The notes under the pieces were generated by a model. The model saw only the letters and a list, made by a program, of their open reading frames with translations, did not search any database and was not told where the DNA came from. From positions 4,815-68,814 of the forward strand of contig JBGAVW010000022.1 in assembly GCA_044227925.1 (NCBI GenBank): a stretch of DNA of 64,000 nt, given 5' to 3'. This DNA is from JADJLQ01 sp044227925. Lineage in GTDB: Bacteria; Bacteroidota; Bacteroidia; Chitinophagales; Saprospiraceae. Of this stretch, positions 1-9,359 are shown one piece after another (position 1 is the first letter of the stretch; each line of letters starts with the position of its first letter). The position numbers were made by a program, and so were the translations under genes.

Positions 1-1216
1 GCAATAAATTTACAAATGCAACATTACGTGTCATGTCGTATTTGTCACCAAATACATAAGCTTTTACAGGATTGGCTTTGGCCTGATTTGACGCTGTGTT
101 ATAAAAATCCCTTCTGCATTTTAATAGCATGGCTTTTTCATTTAAAGAAGCGCGTATAGTGGCCAGGGACGCCGTGGCCTGATTTCGAATAGTAAATCCG
201 AAAGTCAAAGGCACAGTGGGGGTCTCTTGAATATGACCGCGTGAACTCGCCTGCTCAAATAAAAATCCTGCTCCACCGTAAAAATTTACATAGCTCGATC
301 CATAGCCCGGATATAATTTATCGAACGATTCTTTGGTATAAAATAAAGATTGAATGCTTTCAGTGGCTTTGGTAAAGTATTCACCAAACTTAGGATACAC
401 CACATCATATAAATAAGATGGAACCACCGGATTATTACTGCTGTATTTTCCAGGATCAAAATAAAAAGTGCTATTGGTGCCCATCTCGTGATGATCCGTC
501 ATCACATAAGGCATCCATTCATGGAAAAGTCTCATTCTGTTTCTGCTTTCTGGATGTATACCAAGAAACCAGTCTCTATTGAGGTCAAACCAATAATGAT
601 TGGTTCTACCTCCTGGCCAAACCTCCGTATGTTCTCTATCCAACGGGTCGGATACGTTTGGAGTGCCTTTATGCATATTGGCCCAATGACTATGTCTGTC
701 TCTGCCGTCTGGATTGTAGTTTGGATCCAATAATATTACTAAGCCGTCAAGCCATGATTTGGTCTCCGGGGATTGATTGGCTACCAAATAATAAGCAGTA
801 AGCATGGCAGCTTCACTGCTGGAGGGTTCATTACCGTGTACATTATACCCCAGGGTGATTACCAAAGGTTCATCATCACCACCTGGATTATTTGCCCTTT
901 TGAGATTGGCTTGGCGTATTTGTTCAAGGCGTGAAGAGTTAGTAACAGATGTTATAGTTGCTACGATTTGAGGTCGATGTTCATAAGTCTCACCAATAAT
1001 TTGAGTACTGATTTTTTCAGATAACCGGTCAAGTTCTTTAATATACTCAATGATTTTATCATGGCGCGTATGATGGGACCCAATTGGATACCCAAGAAAT
1101 TTTTCAGGTGTAGGGATCGTGGGATCAAAATCGGCAGAAGATGGGTAGAAATAAGATATCTGCGATTGTACATGCAAGGTTAGGGCTAAAAAGCTGAAGA
1201 GGTAAACTATTTTCAT
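1..1216 (-). CDS. M14-family zinc carboxypeptidase, C-terminus cut by window edge
   Basis: Exported metallopeptidase that should remove C-terminal residues from peptides outside the cytoplasm. Reading in from an ATG at 1216, the frame stays open for 405 codons and leaves the window without a stop. Residues 1-19 form a signal peptide (MKIVYLFSFLALTLHVQSQ). The M14 zinc motif HGNE is at 127-130, NPDGRDR at 168-174 supplies the usual substrate-binding Asn/Arg, and DHHEM near 241-245 offers the third zinc His. The catalytic Glu would be expected further downstream and was not assigned. A -7-like element lies 22 bases upstream of the start. The gene is divergent from the membrane protein at 1499. 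The family is clear; the exact substrate is not. Confidence 0.87.
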   Translation of the reverse strand, partial: MKIVYLFSFLALTLHVQSQISYFYPSSADFDPTIPTPEKFLGYPIGSHHTRHDKIIEYIKELDRLSEKISTQIIGETYEHRPQIVATITSVTNSSRLEQIRQANLKRANNPGGDDEPLVITLGYNVHGNEPSSSEAAMLTAYYLVANQSPETKSWLDGLVILLDPNYNPDGRDRHSHWANMHKGTPNVSDPLDREHTEVWPGGRTNHYWFDLNRDWFLGIHPESRNRMRLFHEWMPYVMTDHHEMGTNSTFYFDPGKYSSNNPVVPSYLYDVVYPKFGEYFTKATESIQSLFYTKESFDKLYPGYGSSYVNFYGGAGFLFEQASSRGHIQETPTVPLTFGFTIRNQATASLATIRASLNEKAMLLKCRRDFYNTASNQAKANPVKAYVFGDKYDMTRNVAFVNLL

Positions 1217-1238
1217 TTTTAGACAGGATTTAAAAAGC

Positions 1239-1246
1239 CGAATATA
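1239..1246 (-). promoter_or_regulatory. -7 element TATATTCG for the carboxypeptidase
   Basis: On the minus strand this reads TATATTCG, one base from the Bacteroidota consensus TAnnTTTG. It ends 22 bases before the ATG at 1216. No clear -33 TTTG was found at normal spacing. Confidence 0.35.
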
Positions 1247-1442
1247 ATTAAATGTGTATTGGTGGATAAATTTTATTTTCAGATTTCGGCATGCATTATT
1301 TTGAACAGGGAAATTATCAATTAGATTGATTAGAAACAAGGCTGGATGCATTCAAACTACCGTTGTCATTCTTTTCTTTTGGTACACAATGCCGGATCAG
1401 CAGCAGGACCAGCAATACTATATCCGAAAAGTATGTTTTTAG

Positions 1443-1450
1443 TAGCTTTG
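1443..1450 (+). promoter_or_regulatory. -7 element TAGCTTTG, supports start at 1499
   Basis: Exact match to TAnnTTTG, ending 48 bases before the ATG at 1499. An upstream in-frame ATG at 1346 would put this promoter inside the gene, which argues for the shorter reading frame. Confidence 0.4.
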
Positions 1451-1498
1451 TACAGTTATGGCAAATTCAACAATTATTCTTTTTTTTATTCCTCGTGT

Positions 1499-2284
1499 AT
1501 GAACACTCTTGCAATCAAAATTCTATTAATGCCCATTGTGATAGCGATCGTTTCCCATGCAATCAAAAAATGGGGTCCTACTATGGCTGGTATCATCAGC
1601 TGTCTGCCATGGGTAGCCGGACCCATTTTGATTTTTATTGCTGTAGAGCAAGGATCGATATTTGCCGCACACACTATACCCGGGGTGATGGTAGGTATTT
1701 TAGGTTGGTTGGCATTTTGCGTTACTTATGCCTATCTGGGTCGAAAGTATAATCCGATTTGGTGTTGTATAAGCGGCTATTTAGCTTACTTGCTTACCGC
1801 ATTGGTATTTAAAGATATACCCGGATTCATCGGTTTGAATTTGAGTTTTGCATTGGCTATCCTTCTTATTAGTATTGCATTTTATTATTTTCCACATTTG
1901 AAAAAACCCTATACCAAACCGCTCAAAGAATTCAGATATGATTTACTGATGCGGATGATAGCAAGTACCCTTATTGTGGTGAGTATTACCCAACTGGCCG
2001 AAATGCTGGGCCCAAAATGGAGTGGTATCCTCACCCCCATACCGGTGATTACAGCCGTGGTGGCTGTTTTTACCCATTATACTCAAGGTATGGAAGCAAC
2101 CATCAGTTTGTTCAAGGGATTACTGATGGGAGTATATGGCTTTACTATATTTTTATTTTCACAGGCTTATTTATTACCAAAGACATCTATTTTGTTTTCA
2201 TTTATGATTGGTATATTTTTTAATATCCTCATGACGATATTGGTCAGATGGATATTGATTAAAATCCATTTTATTCAAAGATAA
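1499..2284 (+). CDS. polytopic membrane protein with two-fold internal repeat, unrecognised
   Basis: A 261-residue integral membrane protein with roughly eight hydrophobic segments and almost no soluble domain. I do not recognise a named family. Two halves carry a similar signature: WGPTMAGIISCLPWVAGPI near the N-terminus and LGPKWSGILTPIPVITAVV after the middle. Both fit a pattern GPxxxGIxxxxP, which suggests an internally duplicated transporter-like fold. The frame is open back to 1346. The ATG at 1499 is preferred because it begins directly before a membrane segment and lies downstream of a TAnnTTTG element. Six bases separate it from the methyltransferase that follows, so the two are probably cotranscribed. 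Confidence 0.75.
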   Translation: MNTLAIKILLMPIVIAIVSHAIKKWGPTMAGIISCLPWVAGPILIFIAVEQGSIFAAHTIPGVMVGILGWLAFCVTYAYLGRKYNPIWCCISGYLAYLLTALVFKDIPGFIGLNLSFALAILLISIAFYYFPHLKKPYTKPLKEFRYDLLMRMIASTLIVVSITQLAEMLGPKWSGILTPIPVITAVVAVFTHYTQGMEATISLFKGLLMGVYGFTIFLFSQAYLLPKTSILFSFMIGIFFNILMTILVRWILIKIHFIQR

Positions 2285-2290
2285 AAAAGG

Positions 2291-2920
2291 ATGAGTAATT
2301 TTGCCATTATGGCAACTAATGAAACGGAAGCATACTGGACCAATCGATATCTTGCGGATAATGTGGGTTGGGATATAGGTTTTCCATCTGAACCTATTAA
2401 AGCCTATATAGATCAACTGACAAATAAAGATATCAAAATATTGATACCGGGTGCAGGAAATGCATATGAAGCTGAATACCTTTTGAAATCAGGCTTTAAT
2501 AATGTATTCATTCTCGATATCTCTGAAGTTCCATTGAAAAAATTTAAGGATAGAAACCCATCTTTTGCTAATGAAAAGTTGATTCATGACGATTTTTTTA
2601 CCCATACCGGTAAGTATGATTTAATATTGGAACAAACTTTTTTTTGTTCATTCCCACCTACTACCGAAAACAGAGCAGCTTATTTTAAGCAAATGGCAAA
2701 GCTTCTTCCTGACCAGGGAAAGTTAGCAGGTGTCTGGTTTGATTTTCCTAAAGTGGAGGGTGATATGATCAATCGTCCATTTGGTGGTAATAAAGAGGAA
2801 TACATTCAATATCTGGCCCCTTATTTTGAAATACATACTTTAGCTCGTTGTTTTAATTCCATAGCACCCAGAATGGGGAAGGAGTTGTTTGGGATTTTAT
2901 TGAAAAGACAATCTTCTTAG
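2291..2920 (+). CDS. thiopurine S-methyltransferase-like SAM methyltransferase
   Basis: Cytoplasmic SAM-dependent methyltransferase of the TPMT superfamily, 209 residues, the normal length. The N-terminal YWTNRY...GWDIGFPS stretch is the family's aromatic substrate/SAM entry motif. ILIPGAGNAYEAEYL near residues 49-63 is motif I of the Rossmann fold. DLILEQTFFCSFPP corresponds to the post-motif region. Bacterial members of this group methylate small sulfur, selenium or halide nucleophiles; which one cannot be told here. It sits six bases after the membrane protein, probably as one transcript. ATG at 2309 is an alternative start six codons in. Confidence 0.8.
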   Translation: MSNFAIMATNETEAYWTNRYLADNVGWDIGFPSEPIKAYIDQLTNKDIKILIPGAGNAYEAEYLLKSGFNNVFILDISEVPLKKFKDRNPSFANEKLIHDDFFTHTGKYDLILEQTFFCSFPPTTENRAAYFKQMAKLLPDQGKLAGVWFDFPKVEGDMINRPFGGNKEEYIQYLAPYFEIHTLARCFNSIAPRMGKELFGILLKRQSS

Positions 2921-3003
2921 TTCAATCCAAAACCCATTTTTATGGCCTTAATTTAAAATACACGTGGAAAATTTAAAACGCTCATAATTAAAGTAAATGC
3001 AGA

Positions 3004-4341
3004 TTATATTTTTATTAAGAGGGTAGGTCTGCCGGATAAATGATTCATTCTTAAGTATACCAAAGAATAAAGACCCGGGGGCAGTCCGGAGATATTAACT
3101 CTGGCATCAATCCCCTGAATCTCCTGCGAATCCATTTCTTTTCCATGTATAGTATAAATCTTCAATGTGCCATGCAGGCTTTTATCAGATTTCAGAGTTA
3201 TTTGATACTGCGCAGGATTAGGATAAATCGATAATGGCGGATCAGCTTTCGACACATTTGTAGAAGTCATTAAATAACAGGATGTGTTTAAATACTCTTT
3301 TACTTTTTGGGTAAGTACATCCAAAGTTCCAAAAGCATAGCCCGGACATTCGGTATTGCAACCTGCTTTGTGAGGAGAAATTCTATTGAGGTAGAGTCCC
3401 GAAGAACTATGCAATACAGGATCAAATGCAGTAAACCCCAGATTAAAAGCATGGTAAGAAAGCACTTTTATTAGACTTTGCATTGCCAACGGGGCAGGCG
3501 GCTCGGCGGTGAAATCACCAATCAAACATACACCTATAGTGTTGCTGTTTTTACTGCAAAAATGTGCTCCTAAAACATATTTGGATCGATTTTCATTACT
3601 GCCTCTCCCTTCGAATATCGTACCATCTGGTGTGATTAACCAATTATAACCGATATCACTCCATCCATTACTATTAACATGATAATTCCATATGCTTAAT
3701 ACCATTGCTTCATTGGGTAAAAAAAGAGGAGTAAAGCTATGATGCACTATCAGGTGAGTTGGTTGAGTGAATGTCGGATTTCTACTGTTTGATCCGTCAG
3801 GACAACCCCATTCCTTGCGAGTGATGTATTCAAAATCACATTCCTGGATTCTTTTATGCCTTGTATTGATATCACCGAATTTTTTCCCTTCTACCCGGGG
3901 TGGAGAATAAATATCAATCCAAAATGAGTACCCTGCCGTAGTTGCATTACCAGGCAAGGTGATGCTATTGATTTCTTTCGGTAATATATACAATCTGGAA
4001 CTGTGAAGATTTACATAAGAATCTACATGTGGATCTTCGACCAAATTAAGAATGTATTCTTTTCCCAGGTAGGTATATGAAAATGCCGTAATGGGCATGT
4101 GCTCACTATCCCACCTTATATTAACTGTCGTAAAATAAGGTCGTTCCAGCTGATCAAATGTAATGATTTGCTCTGCACTTTTGTTTTTCCCGAGTTTTGT
4201 TTCCAGTTGAAATCGAAACATATGATCTGTCATTTTTATAAATGCTTGTGGATAGCCTACCATAGTGCAGGTCAATTGGAGCAAAATTAAAAGCAACCAC
4301 TTCAACCAATTCGATGTGGAAATGCAAGAAAAATGGATCAT
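3004..4341 (-). CDS. secreted PGRP/N-acetylmuramoyl-L-alanine amidase with T9SS sorting domain
   Basis: Predicted peptidoglycan amidase exported through the outer membrane. An N-terminal hydrophobic stretch (residues 12-29) is the likely signal. Residues about 170-355 form an Amidase_2/PGRP domain, with LIVHHSF (H200/H201) for the first zinc ligand, DIGYNWLI with the catalytic Tyr region near 232, and PHKAGC...ECPG (H324, C332) for the remaining ligands. Residues about 370-445 (SIYPNPA...SGLPPGLYSL) are a type A C-terminal sorting domain of the type IX secretion system, normally cleaved during surface anchoring or release. At 445 residues it is far longer than a bare PGRP. The first 165 residues are an extra region I do not recognise. 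Confidence 0.85.
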   Translation of the reverse strand: MIHFSCISTSNWLKWLLLILLQLTCTMVGYPQAFIKMTDHMFRFQLETKLGKNKSAEQIITFDQLERPYFTTVNIRWDSEHMPITAFSYTYLGKEYILNLVEDPHVDSYVNLHSSRLYILPKEINSITLPGNATTAGYSFWIDIYSPPRVEGKKFGDINTRHKRIQECDFEYITRKEWGCPDGSNSRNPTFTQPTHLIVHHSFTPLFLPNEAMVLSIWNYHVNSNGWSDIGYNWLITPDGTIFEGRGSNENRSKYVLGAHFCSKNSNTIGVCLIGDFTAEPPAPLAMQSLIKVLSYHAFNLGFTAFDPVLHSSSGLYLNRISPHKAGCNTECPGYAFGTLDVLTQKVKEYLNTSCYLMTSTNVSKADPPLSIYPNPAQYQITLKSDKSLHGTLKIYTIHGKEMDSQEIQGIDARVNISGLPPGLYSLVYLRMNHLSGRPTLLIKI

Positions 4342-4545
4342 ATAAATCGGAAAATAAAATTAATTAAAATAACATTGTCCTGAAGTAAAATGATTATTCA
4401 TTCATACTATTTGATGTAGCTAATTTCTTTATATACTAGTGGAATTATCGTTTTTATAACTTAGGTAACGACGGTAAGAATCCCGAAAGATATCACTAAA
4501 AAACACTATATTAGATGAATACTTTAACCAAAATCTTAATTTCTT

Positions 4546-7500
4546 ATGCCCAGATTTTTTTACAAAATTCATTGGAAGATAATGTTTTCGTGTCTTTCAG
4601 TTTTGATTTTTGCCGGTGCTACAGCACAGGCACAAAATATTTCAGGTAAAGTGACTGATCAAAACGGCGAGCCATTAATAGGGGCAGCTGTACAGGTGAA
4701 AGGTACATTGACAGGTACTGTTACCGATATAGACGGAAAATACTCGATTCTGGCAAATGCAAATGATGTTCTTGTAATTACTTATGTAGGAATGGAATCG
4801 CAGGAAGTAGCTATAGGAGGTAAGTCTATAATAGATATTATTTTAAATTCGGATGTACGGATACTTTCTGAAGTGATTGTGACCGCTCTAGGTATCAAAG
4901 AAGATCGCAAAAAACTCAGTTATTCTGCCCAGAGTATCGGAGGTCGCGAATTGCAGGAAACACAACGGGACAATGCGGTAATGGGATTACAGGGCAGGGT
5001 CGCGGGTTTGTCGCTCACACCTACTTCAGGTATTCCTGGCTCTTCTGTAAATATAACGCTGCGTGGAGTAAACTCAATAGGGAATAGCAATCAACCCCTG
5101 TTTGTCGTGGACGGATTGCCAATCAACAGTGGGACTTTTGATACTCATAACCTGTATTCTGACGGGGCCGGTGTAGCTGCCAATGTGACCAATAATCGGG
5201 ATGATGTGGCTAATCGAGTAACCGATCTCAATCCCAATGATATAGAATCCATCACCGTATTAAAAGGACCGGAAGCTGCTGCTTTATATGGTAATGAAGG
5301 TGCCAACGGGGTAATCCTGATTACAACAAAAAAAGGAAAGGCAGGAGCAGGCAGATTAAATTACAGCAATAGATTTACCTCATCTTCCATCAACTTATTT
5401 CCCGAAGTACAAACTGTATATGCCAGAGGGTTAAATGGAAAAAACGATTTGAATACATCCTCATACTTTGGTGAAAAAATACCCGCCGGTACAAAATTGT
5501 ATAATAATTCCGATGCGTTTTATGTGAATGGCTTTAATAACAGGCATGATTTAAGTTTTGATGGCGGATCGGATAACATCACTTATAGATTATCTGCTTC
5601 CTATTTTAATAATAAAGGAGTGATTCCGGAATCAGGTCAAAAACAATTGAATGTGGCCTTGAATACAGATGCACAACTTTTAAAAAATCTCAGGGGCTCT
5701 GCCAGGCTAAATTATATCAGTAACCATTCATATATACCTCCCGGGGGAGCAAATGGTTACCTTCTTAGTGTGTTGAATTATCCTTTATATGAAGATATGA
5801 CCAATTATTTAAACCCTGATGGTACCCGCCGTCAGACTACAGCCTTAAGTCCATCCAGTGAATTGGATAATCCATTGTTTTTAGTAAACAAAAATTTTCG
5901 GACAGATAATACCAATCGCACCATATCGAATGTATCGCTAACCTATGATCCGTACAAGTGGTTTTCATTGACTGCCAGGTTAGGTGCAGATATTTATAGT
6001 TCTTTGGGTAACCGTTTTTATCATCCGCAATCCGTAGTGGCCAGTGCGCGTGGTGGATTTATAGAAAATTACAGTGACGACGGCAGGATATTAAATGGTA
6101 ATCTTTTTGCTACCGTGAAAAAAAGAGTAGGAAAAATCGGTACTTCATTAGTAGTTGGTACTTCTATTGATGACCGGGAGTCGGATATCAATGCAGCCTA
6201 TGGTGAAAAATTATTTTTACCTGAATTCAATAGTATAAATAACACCGACCCGTCAACCCAACGAGACAAAAGTAATCTCAAAAGGACCAGATTGGTTGCT
6301 GCATTTGCAAAAGCAGAAATAAGCCTAAATGATATTTTGATATTAAACCTGAGCGGACGGAATGATTGGTCCTCTACCTTGCCTGTAGCCAACCGTTCTT
6401 ATTTTTACCCTTCTGCAGGGGCTTCCTTTTTATTGACCAATTTGCCGATGTTTAAAGATAATGATCGCGTATTGACTTTTGCTAAGTTACGGGCTTCATA
6501 TGCTGAAGTAGGTAATCCTGCACCGGCATACCAGATCCAGGCACGGTTGGTTTCACAAACTTCTACCGGAGGTGGTTTTCTATTCGACTTTTTTGGAGAC
6601 AACCCGGCCCTTAAACCTGAGACGGTAAGCAGCTATGAAGTTGGTGGGGACTTTTCATTTTATAAAGGCTTGATCAATGTTGATCTCGCCTGGTTTTCTA
6701 AAAGCATTGTAGATCAGATTGTCACTCAACGATTGAGTTATGGTACGGGATTTATATTTGGATTATTGAATGGAGGAGAACTGAATACAAAAGGGGTTGA
6801 GGTACAACTGGGATTGAATCCAATCAGGAAACAAAGTTTTGATTGGAACATAAATGTAAATTTTACAAAATATGCTACCAAAGTCATCTCTTTGCCTGCA
6901 CAGGTAAATGAGTATTATAATTCAGACACCTGGGTGTATGATAATGCAAGGGCTAGTGCCTTTTCGCCAGCTAGTATCTTGGCAGCACGATTTAATTCTG
7001 CCACCAATAGATTTTATGCACCTATCAACGGGCGTGGGGCCGGCACTGCAACTGCAATAGGTGGATTTAGTTACCTCAGAAATAGTAAAGGTGATGTCTT
7101 AGTGGATCCTTCAAGTGGACTACCATTGACTAATCCCAATTTCTTACCTATAGGAGACCGCAATCCCGATTTCACTATGGGTGTAATAAATAAACTGACC
7201 TTTAAAAAGAATTTAAGCCTGTCTTTCTTATTTGATTTTCGCAAAGGGGGTGATATATTCAACGGAAATGCCCTGTATCTAGCCCGTACAGGATTGAATC
7301 CAAATACATTAGATCGGGAGACGCCATTTGTAGTAAAGGGTGTAGTCAAAGACGGTAAAGAAGAAACAGAAAGTCCAACGGTGAATGCAAAATCAATTGA
7401 CAGGAACCTATCTTCTCTATATTATACTACTGCAATTCAGCCTGAAGATTTTGTGGAGAGAGATATTAATTGGGTACGCCTCAGGGATATTACGTTGAAA

Positions 7501-7722
7501 TATGATTTTCCTTCATCATTCCTTAAAAAATCTCGGACGATCAAATCACTGGGTGTATTTGTCAATGGAACAGATTTGTTTTTAGCTACAAACTATTCCG
7601 GTGCTGACCCATATGTAAGCAGTACCACTCCGGCCACCGGAGGTGCAGGTGGTTTTGGATTTGATTATGGTAAACTATCATTGCCGAAAACATTTTCATT
7701 TGGTATAAACCTGGGATTATAA
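4546..7722 (+). CDS. SusC/RagA-family TonB-linked outer-membrane transporter
   Basis: A 1058-residue outer-membrane importer. After a signal peptide ending near AQAQ (residue 30) comes a CarboxypepD_reg-like domain (GKVTDQNGEPLIGAAVQVKG), then the SusC-type plug with LRGVNSIGNSNQPLFVVDG and the NDIESITVLKGPEAAALYG signature. A long beta-barrel follows, ending in KTFSFGINLGL. There is no STN signalling domain, so a partner anti-sigma is not expected. SusC barrels bind a lipoprotein lid, here the next gene 32 bases downstream. The substrate could be glycan or peptide; no hydrolase lies beside the pair to indicate which. An out-of-frame ATG at 4515 was considered and discarded. Confidence 0.95.
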   Translation: MPRFFYKIHWKIMFSCLSVLIFAGATAQAQNISGKVTDQNGEPLIGAAVQVKGTLTGTVTDIDGKYSILANANDVLVITYVGMESQEVAIGGKSIIDIILNSDVRILSEVIVTALGIKEDRKKLSYSAQSIGGRELQETQRDNAVMGLQGRVAGLSLTPTSGIPGSSVNITLRGVNSIGNSNQPLFVVDGLPINSGTFDTHNLYSDGAGVAANVTNNRDDVANRVTDLNPNDIESITVLKGPEAAALYGNEGANGVILITTKKGKAGAGRLNYSNRFTSSSINLFPEVQTVYARGLNGKNDLNTSSYFGEKIPAGTKLYNNSDAFYVNGFNNRHDLSFDGGSDNITYRLSASYFNNKGVIPESGQKQLNVALNTDAQLLKNLRGSARLNYISNHSYIPPGGANGYLLSVLNYPLYEDMTNYLNPDGTRRQTTALSPSSELDNPLFLVNKNFRTDNTNRTISNVSLTYDPYKWFSLTARLGADIYSSLGNRFYHPQSVVASARGGFIENYSDDGRILNGNLFATVKKRVGKIGTSLVVGTSIDDRESDINAAYGEKLFLPEFNSINNTDPSTQRDKSNLKRTRLVAAFAKAEISLNDILILNLSGRNDWSSTLPVANRSYFYPSAGASFLLTNLPMFKDNDRVLTFAKLRASYAEVGNPAPAYQIQARLVSQTSTGGGFLFDFFGDNPALKPETVSSYEVGGDFSFYKGLINVDLAWFSKSIVDQIVTQRLSYGTGFIFGLLNGGELNTKGVEVQLGLNPIRKQSFDWNINVNFTKYATKVISLPAQVNEYYNSDTWVYDNARASAFSPASILAARFNSATNRFYAPINGRGAGTATAIGGFSYLRNSKGDVLVDPSSGLPLTNPNFLPIGDRNPDFTMGVINKLTFKKNLSLSFLFDFRKGGDIFNGNALYLARTGLNPNTLDRETPFVVKGVVKDGKEETESPTVNAKSIDRNLSSLYYTTAIQPEDFVERDINWVRLRDITLKYDFPSSFLKKSRTIKSLGVFVNGTDLFLATNYSGADPYVSSTTPATGGAGGFGFDYGKLSLPKTFSFGINLGL

Positions 7723-7754
7723 TTCATATAATTTATCTTTCAATAGAAGCAATT

Positions 7755-9266
7755 ATGAAAAATATATATAAATCATCAATCATAATTTTTGTCCTTGTAT
7801 TTACTTCATGTGAGAAATACCTTGATGTAAACTTTGATCCTCGCAACCCACAGGTGGTGCAAGGCTTTGCCATTCTGCCTCCTATGCTATCACAGATGGC
7901 AAGAGGGGAGTCATTTGATGTGCGGTTTATTGGAGCTTATACGCAAAACTGGTGTACCCGTACTGCCAATAATGTATGGGATCAGCATGGATTTGCAGCC
8001 GGCTCTGATGCCGGAGGTGAAATCTGGAGATCTCATTACTGGTCTATAGGTAAAAATGTCGATCTGATAGTGAACGATGCTACTCCAAAAGAACAATGGG
8101 ATTATGTAGGTGTAGCACAAGCCATAAGAGCATGGAGTTGGCAGCGTACTACTGACCAGCATGGCGAGATAATATTAAAACAAGCATGGGAACCCAACCG
8201 CTATGTATTTGACTACGATACCCAGGAAGAAGTTTATGCAGAAGTAGATCGTCTGGCTAATCTTGCAATTGTTAATTTGAATAAAACGGGCAATGGTGTT
8301 TCAGAGGGCTCCCTTGGAAGAGGTGATCTGGTATACAAAGGGAAAAGAGATAAATGGATCAAATTTACTTATGGCGTATTAGCCAGAAATGCCCATCGCA
8401 TTACCAACAAATCTACATACAATCCCTCCAAAGTGATTGAGTATGTGGATAAATCGTTCAGTTCAAATGCCGACAATTTTGGTGTACCGCATGCTGGTAC
8501 CAGCACTGCAGATGGTAATTTTTATGGGCCTACCCGTAATAACCTGGCAAATTTCAGACCTACAAAATTTTTTGTAAACCTTCTTAATGGCACAACATTT
8601 AAAGGTGTTACTGACCCGCGAATTTCATTTATGCTTACAGCCAGTCCCGATGGTAAATATTACGGAGTCACTCCAACCAAAGTGGATTCTACTAATAATA
8701 CAAATGATCCCAAGCGGATTCCTTTGCTGTGGGGTGCAGGACCTGCAGTAGCCATTACCGCACAGCCAGGGAAATACATTTTTAAAAACAATGCTGATCA
8801 CCTGATCATGAATTATTCCGAGCTTCAGTTTATGAAAGCGGAAGCTGCGTTTATTAAAGGAGATAAAACGTTAGCTTTTGACGCTTTTAAGAAAGGAATC
8901 ATAGCCCATATGGACTATTGCACCGTAAAGGCAGCAGACAGGGATGCCTATATGATGAGTGCTGCAGTACCTCAGAATGCAAATGACTTGACTATAAATG
9001 ATATCATGTTGCAGAAATACATATCTCAGTGGGTACTGGGTGCTGTCGAAACCTGGGTGGATATGAGGCGACATCATTATGATCCGGCAGTCTACACGGG
9101 TTTTGTATTACCTGATGCTTTGTTTTCAGGAAATGGAGGGAAACCTGCCTATCGAATGCGTCCCAGGTACAATTCAGAATATGTATGGAACCTGGAGACC
9201 CTAAATAAACTGGGAGGTTCGGATTTGAATTATCATACCAAAGAAACCTGGTTTAGTTTAAAATAA
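7755..9266 (+). CDS. SusD/RagB-family surface lipoprotein
   Basis: A 503-residue outer-surface lipoprotein that caps the SusC barrel and captures ligand. The N-terminus has a lipoprotein signal with the acylated Cys at residue 19 (LVFTSCEKYLDVN). The body is alpha-helical TPR-like. NYSELQFMKAEAAFIKGD and the late WVDMRRHHYDP segment match the usual SusD C-terminal pattern, most like the SusD_2 subgroup. It follows susC by 32 bases and is closed by a strong hairpin terminator, so the operon is just these two genes. Confidence 0.93.
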   Translation: MKNIYKSSIIIFVLVFTSCEKYLDVNFDPRNPQVVQGFAILPPMLSQMARGESFDVRFIGAYTQNWCTRTANNVWDQHGFAAGSDAGGEIWRSHYWSIGKNVDLIVNDATPKEQWDYVGVAQAIRAWSWQRTTDQHGEIILKQAWEPNRYVFDYDTQEEVYAEVDRLANLAIVNLNKTGNGVSEGSLGRGDLVYKGKRDKWIKFTYGVLARNAHRITNKSTYNPSKVIEYVDKSFSSNADNFGVPHAGTSTADGNFYGPTRNNLANFRPTKFFVNLLNGTTFKGVTDPRISFMLTASPDGKYYGVTPTKVDSTNNTNDPKRIPLLWGAGPAVAITAQPGKYIFKNNADHLIMNYSELQFMKAEAAFIKGDKTLAFDAFKKGIIAHMDYCTVKAADRDAYMMSAAVPQNANDLTINDIMLQKYISQWVLGAVETWVDMRRHHYDPAVYTGFVLPDALFSGNGGKPAYRMRPRYNSEYVWNLETLNKLGGSDLNYHTKETWFSLK

Positions 9267-9296
9267 ATTCGGAAACTTTAACCTATTTATAAAACC

Positions 9297-9332
9297 AAAA
9301 AAAAGGATTCGCTCAGGCGAATCCTTTTTTTT
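9297..9332. terminator. bidirectional intrinsic terminator between susD and ettA
   Basis: A perfect 16-bp inverted repeat: eight A, then GGATTCGC, loop TCAG, then GCGAATCC and eight T. The A-tract on one side and T-tract on the other make it a terminator for both convergent genes. Confidence 0.93.
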
Positions 9333-9359
9333 AGTAGTAGGTTTCTTTACAGAAATCAA

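Noticed and set aside
488..733. Plus-strand 81-codon ORF opposite the carboxypeptidase
   Set aside because: Entirely antisense to a well-supported M14 gene with clear zinc motifs; shadow frame.
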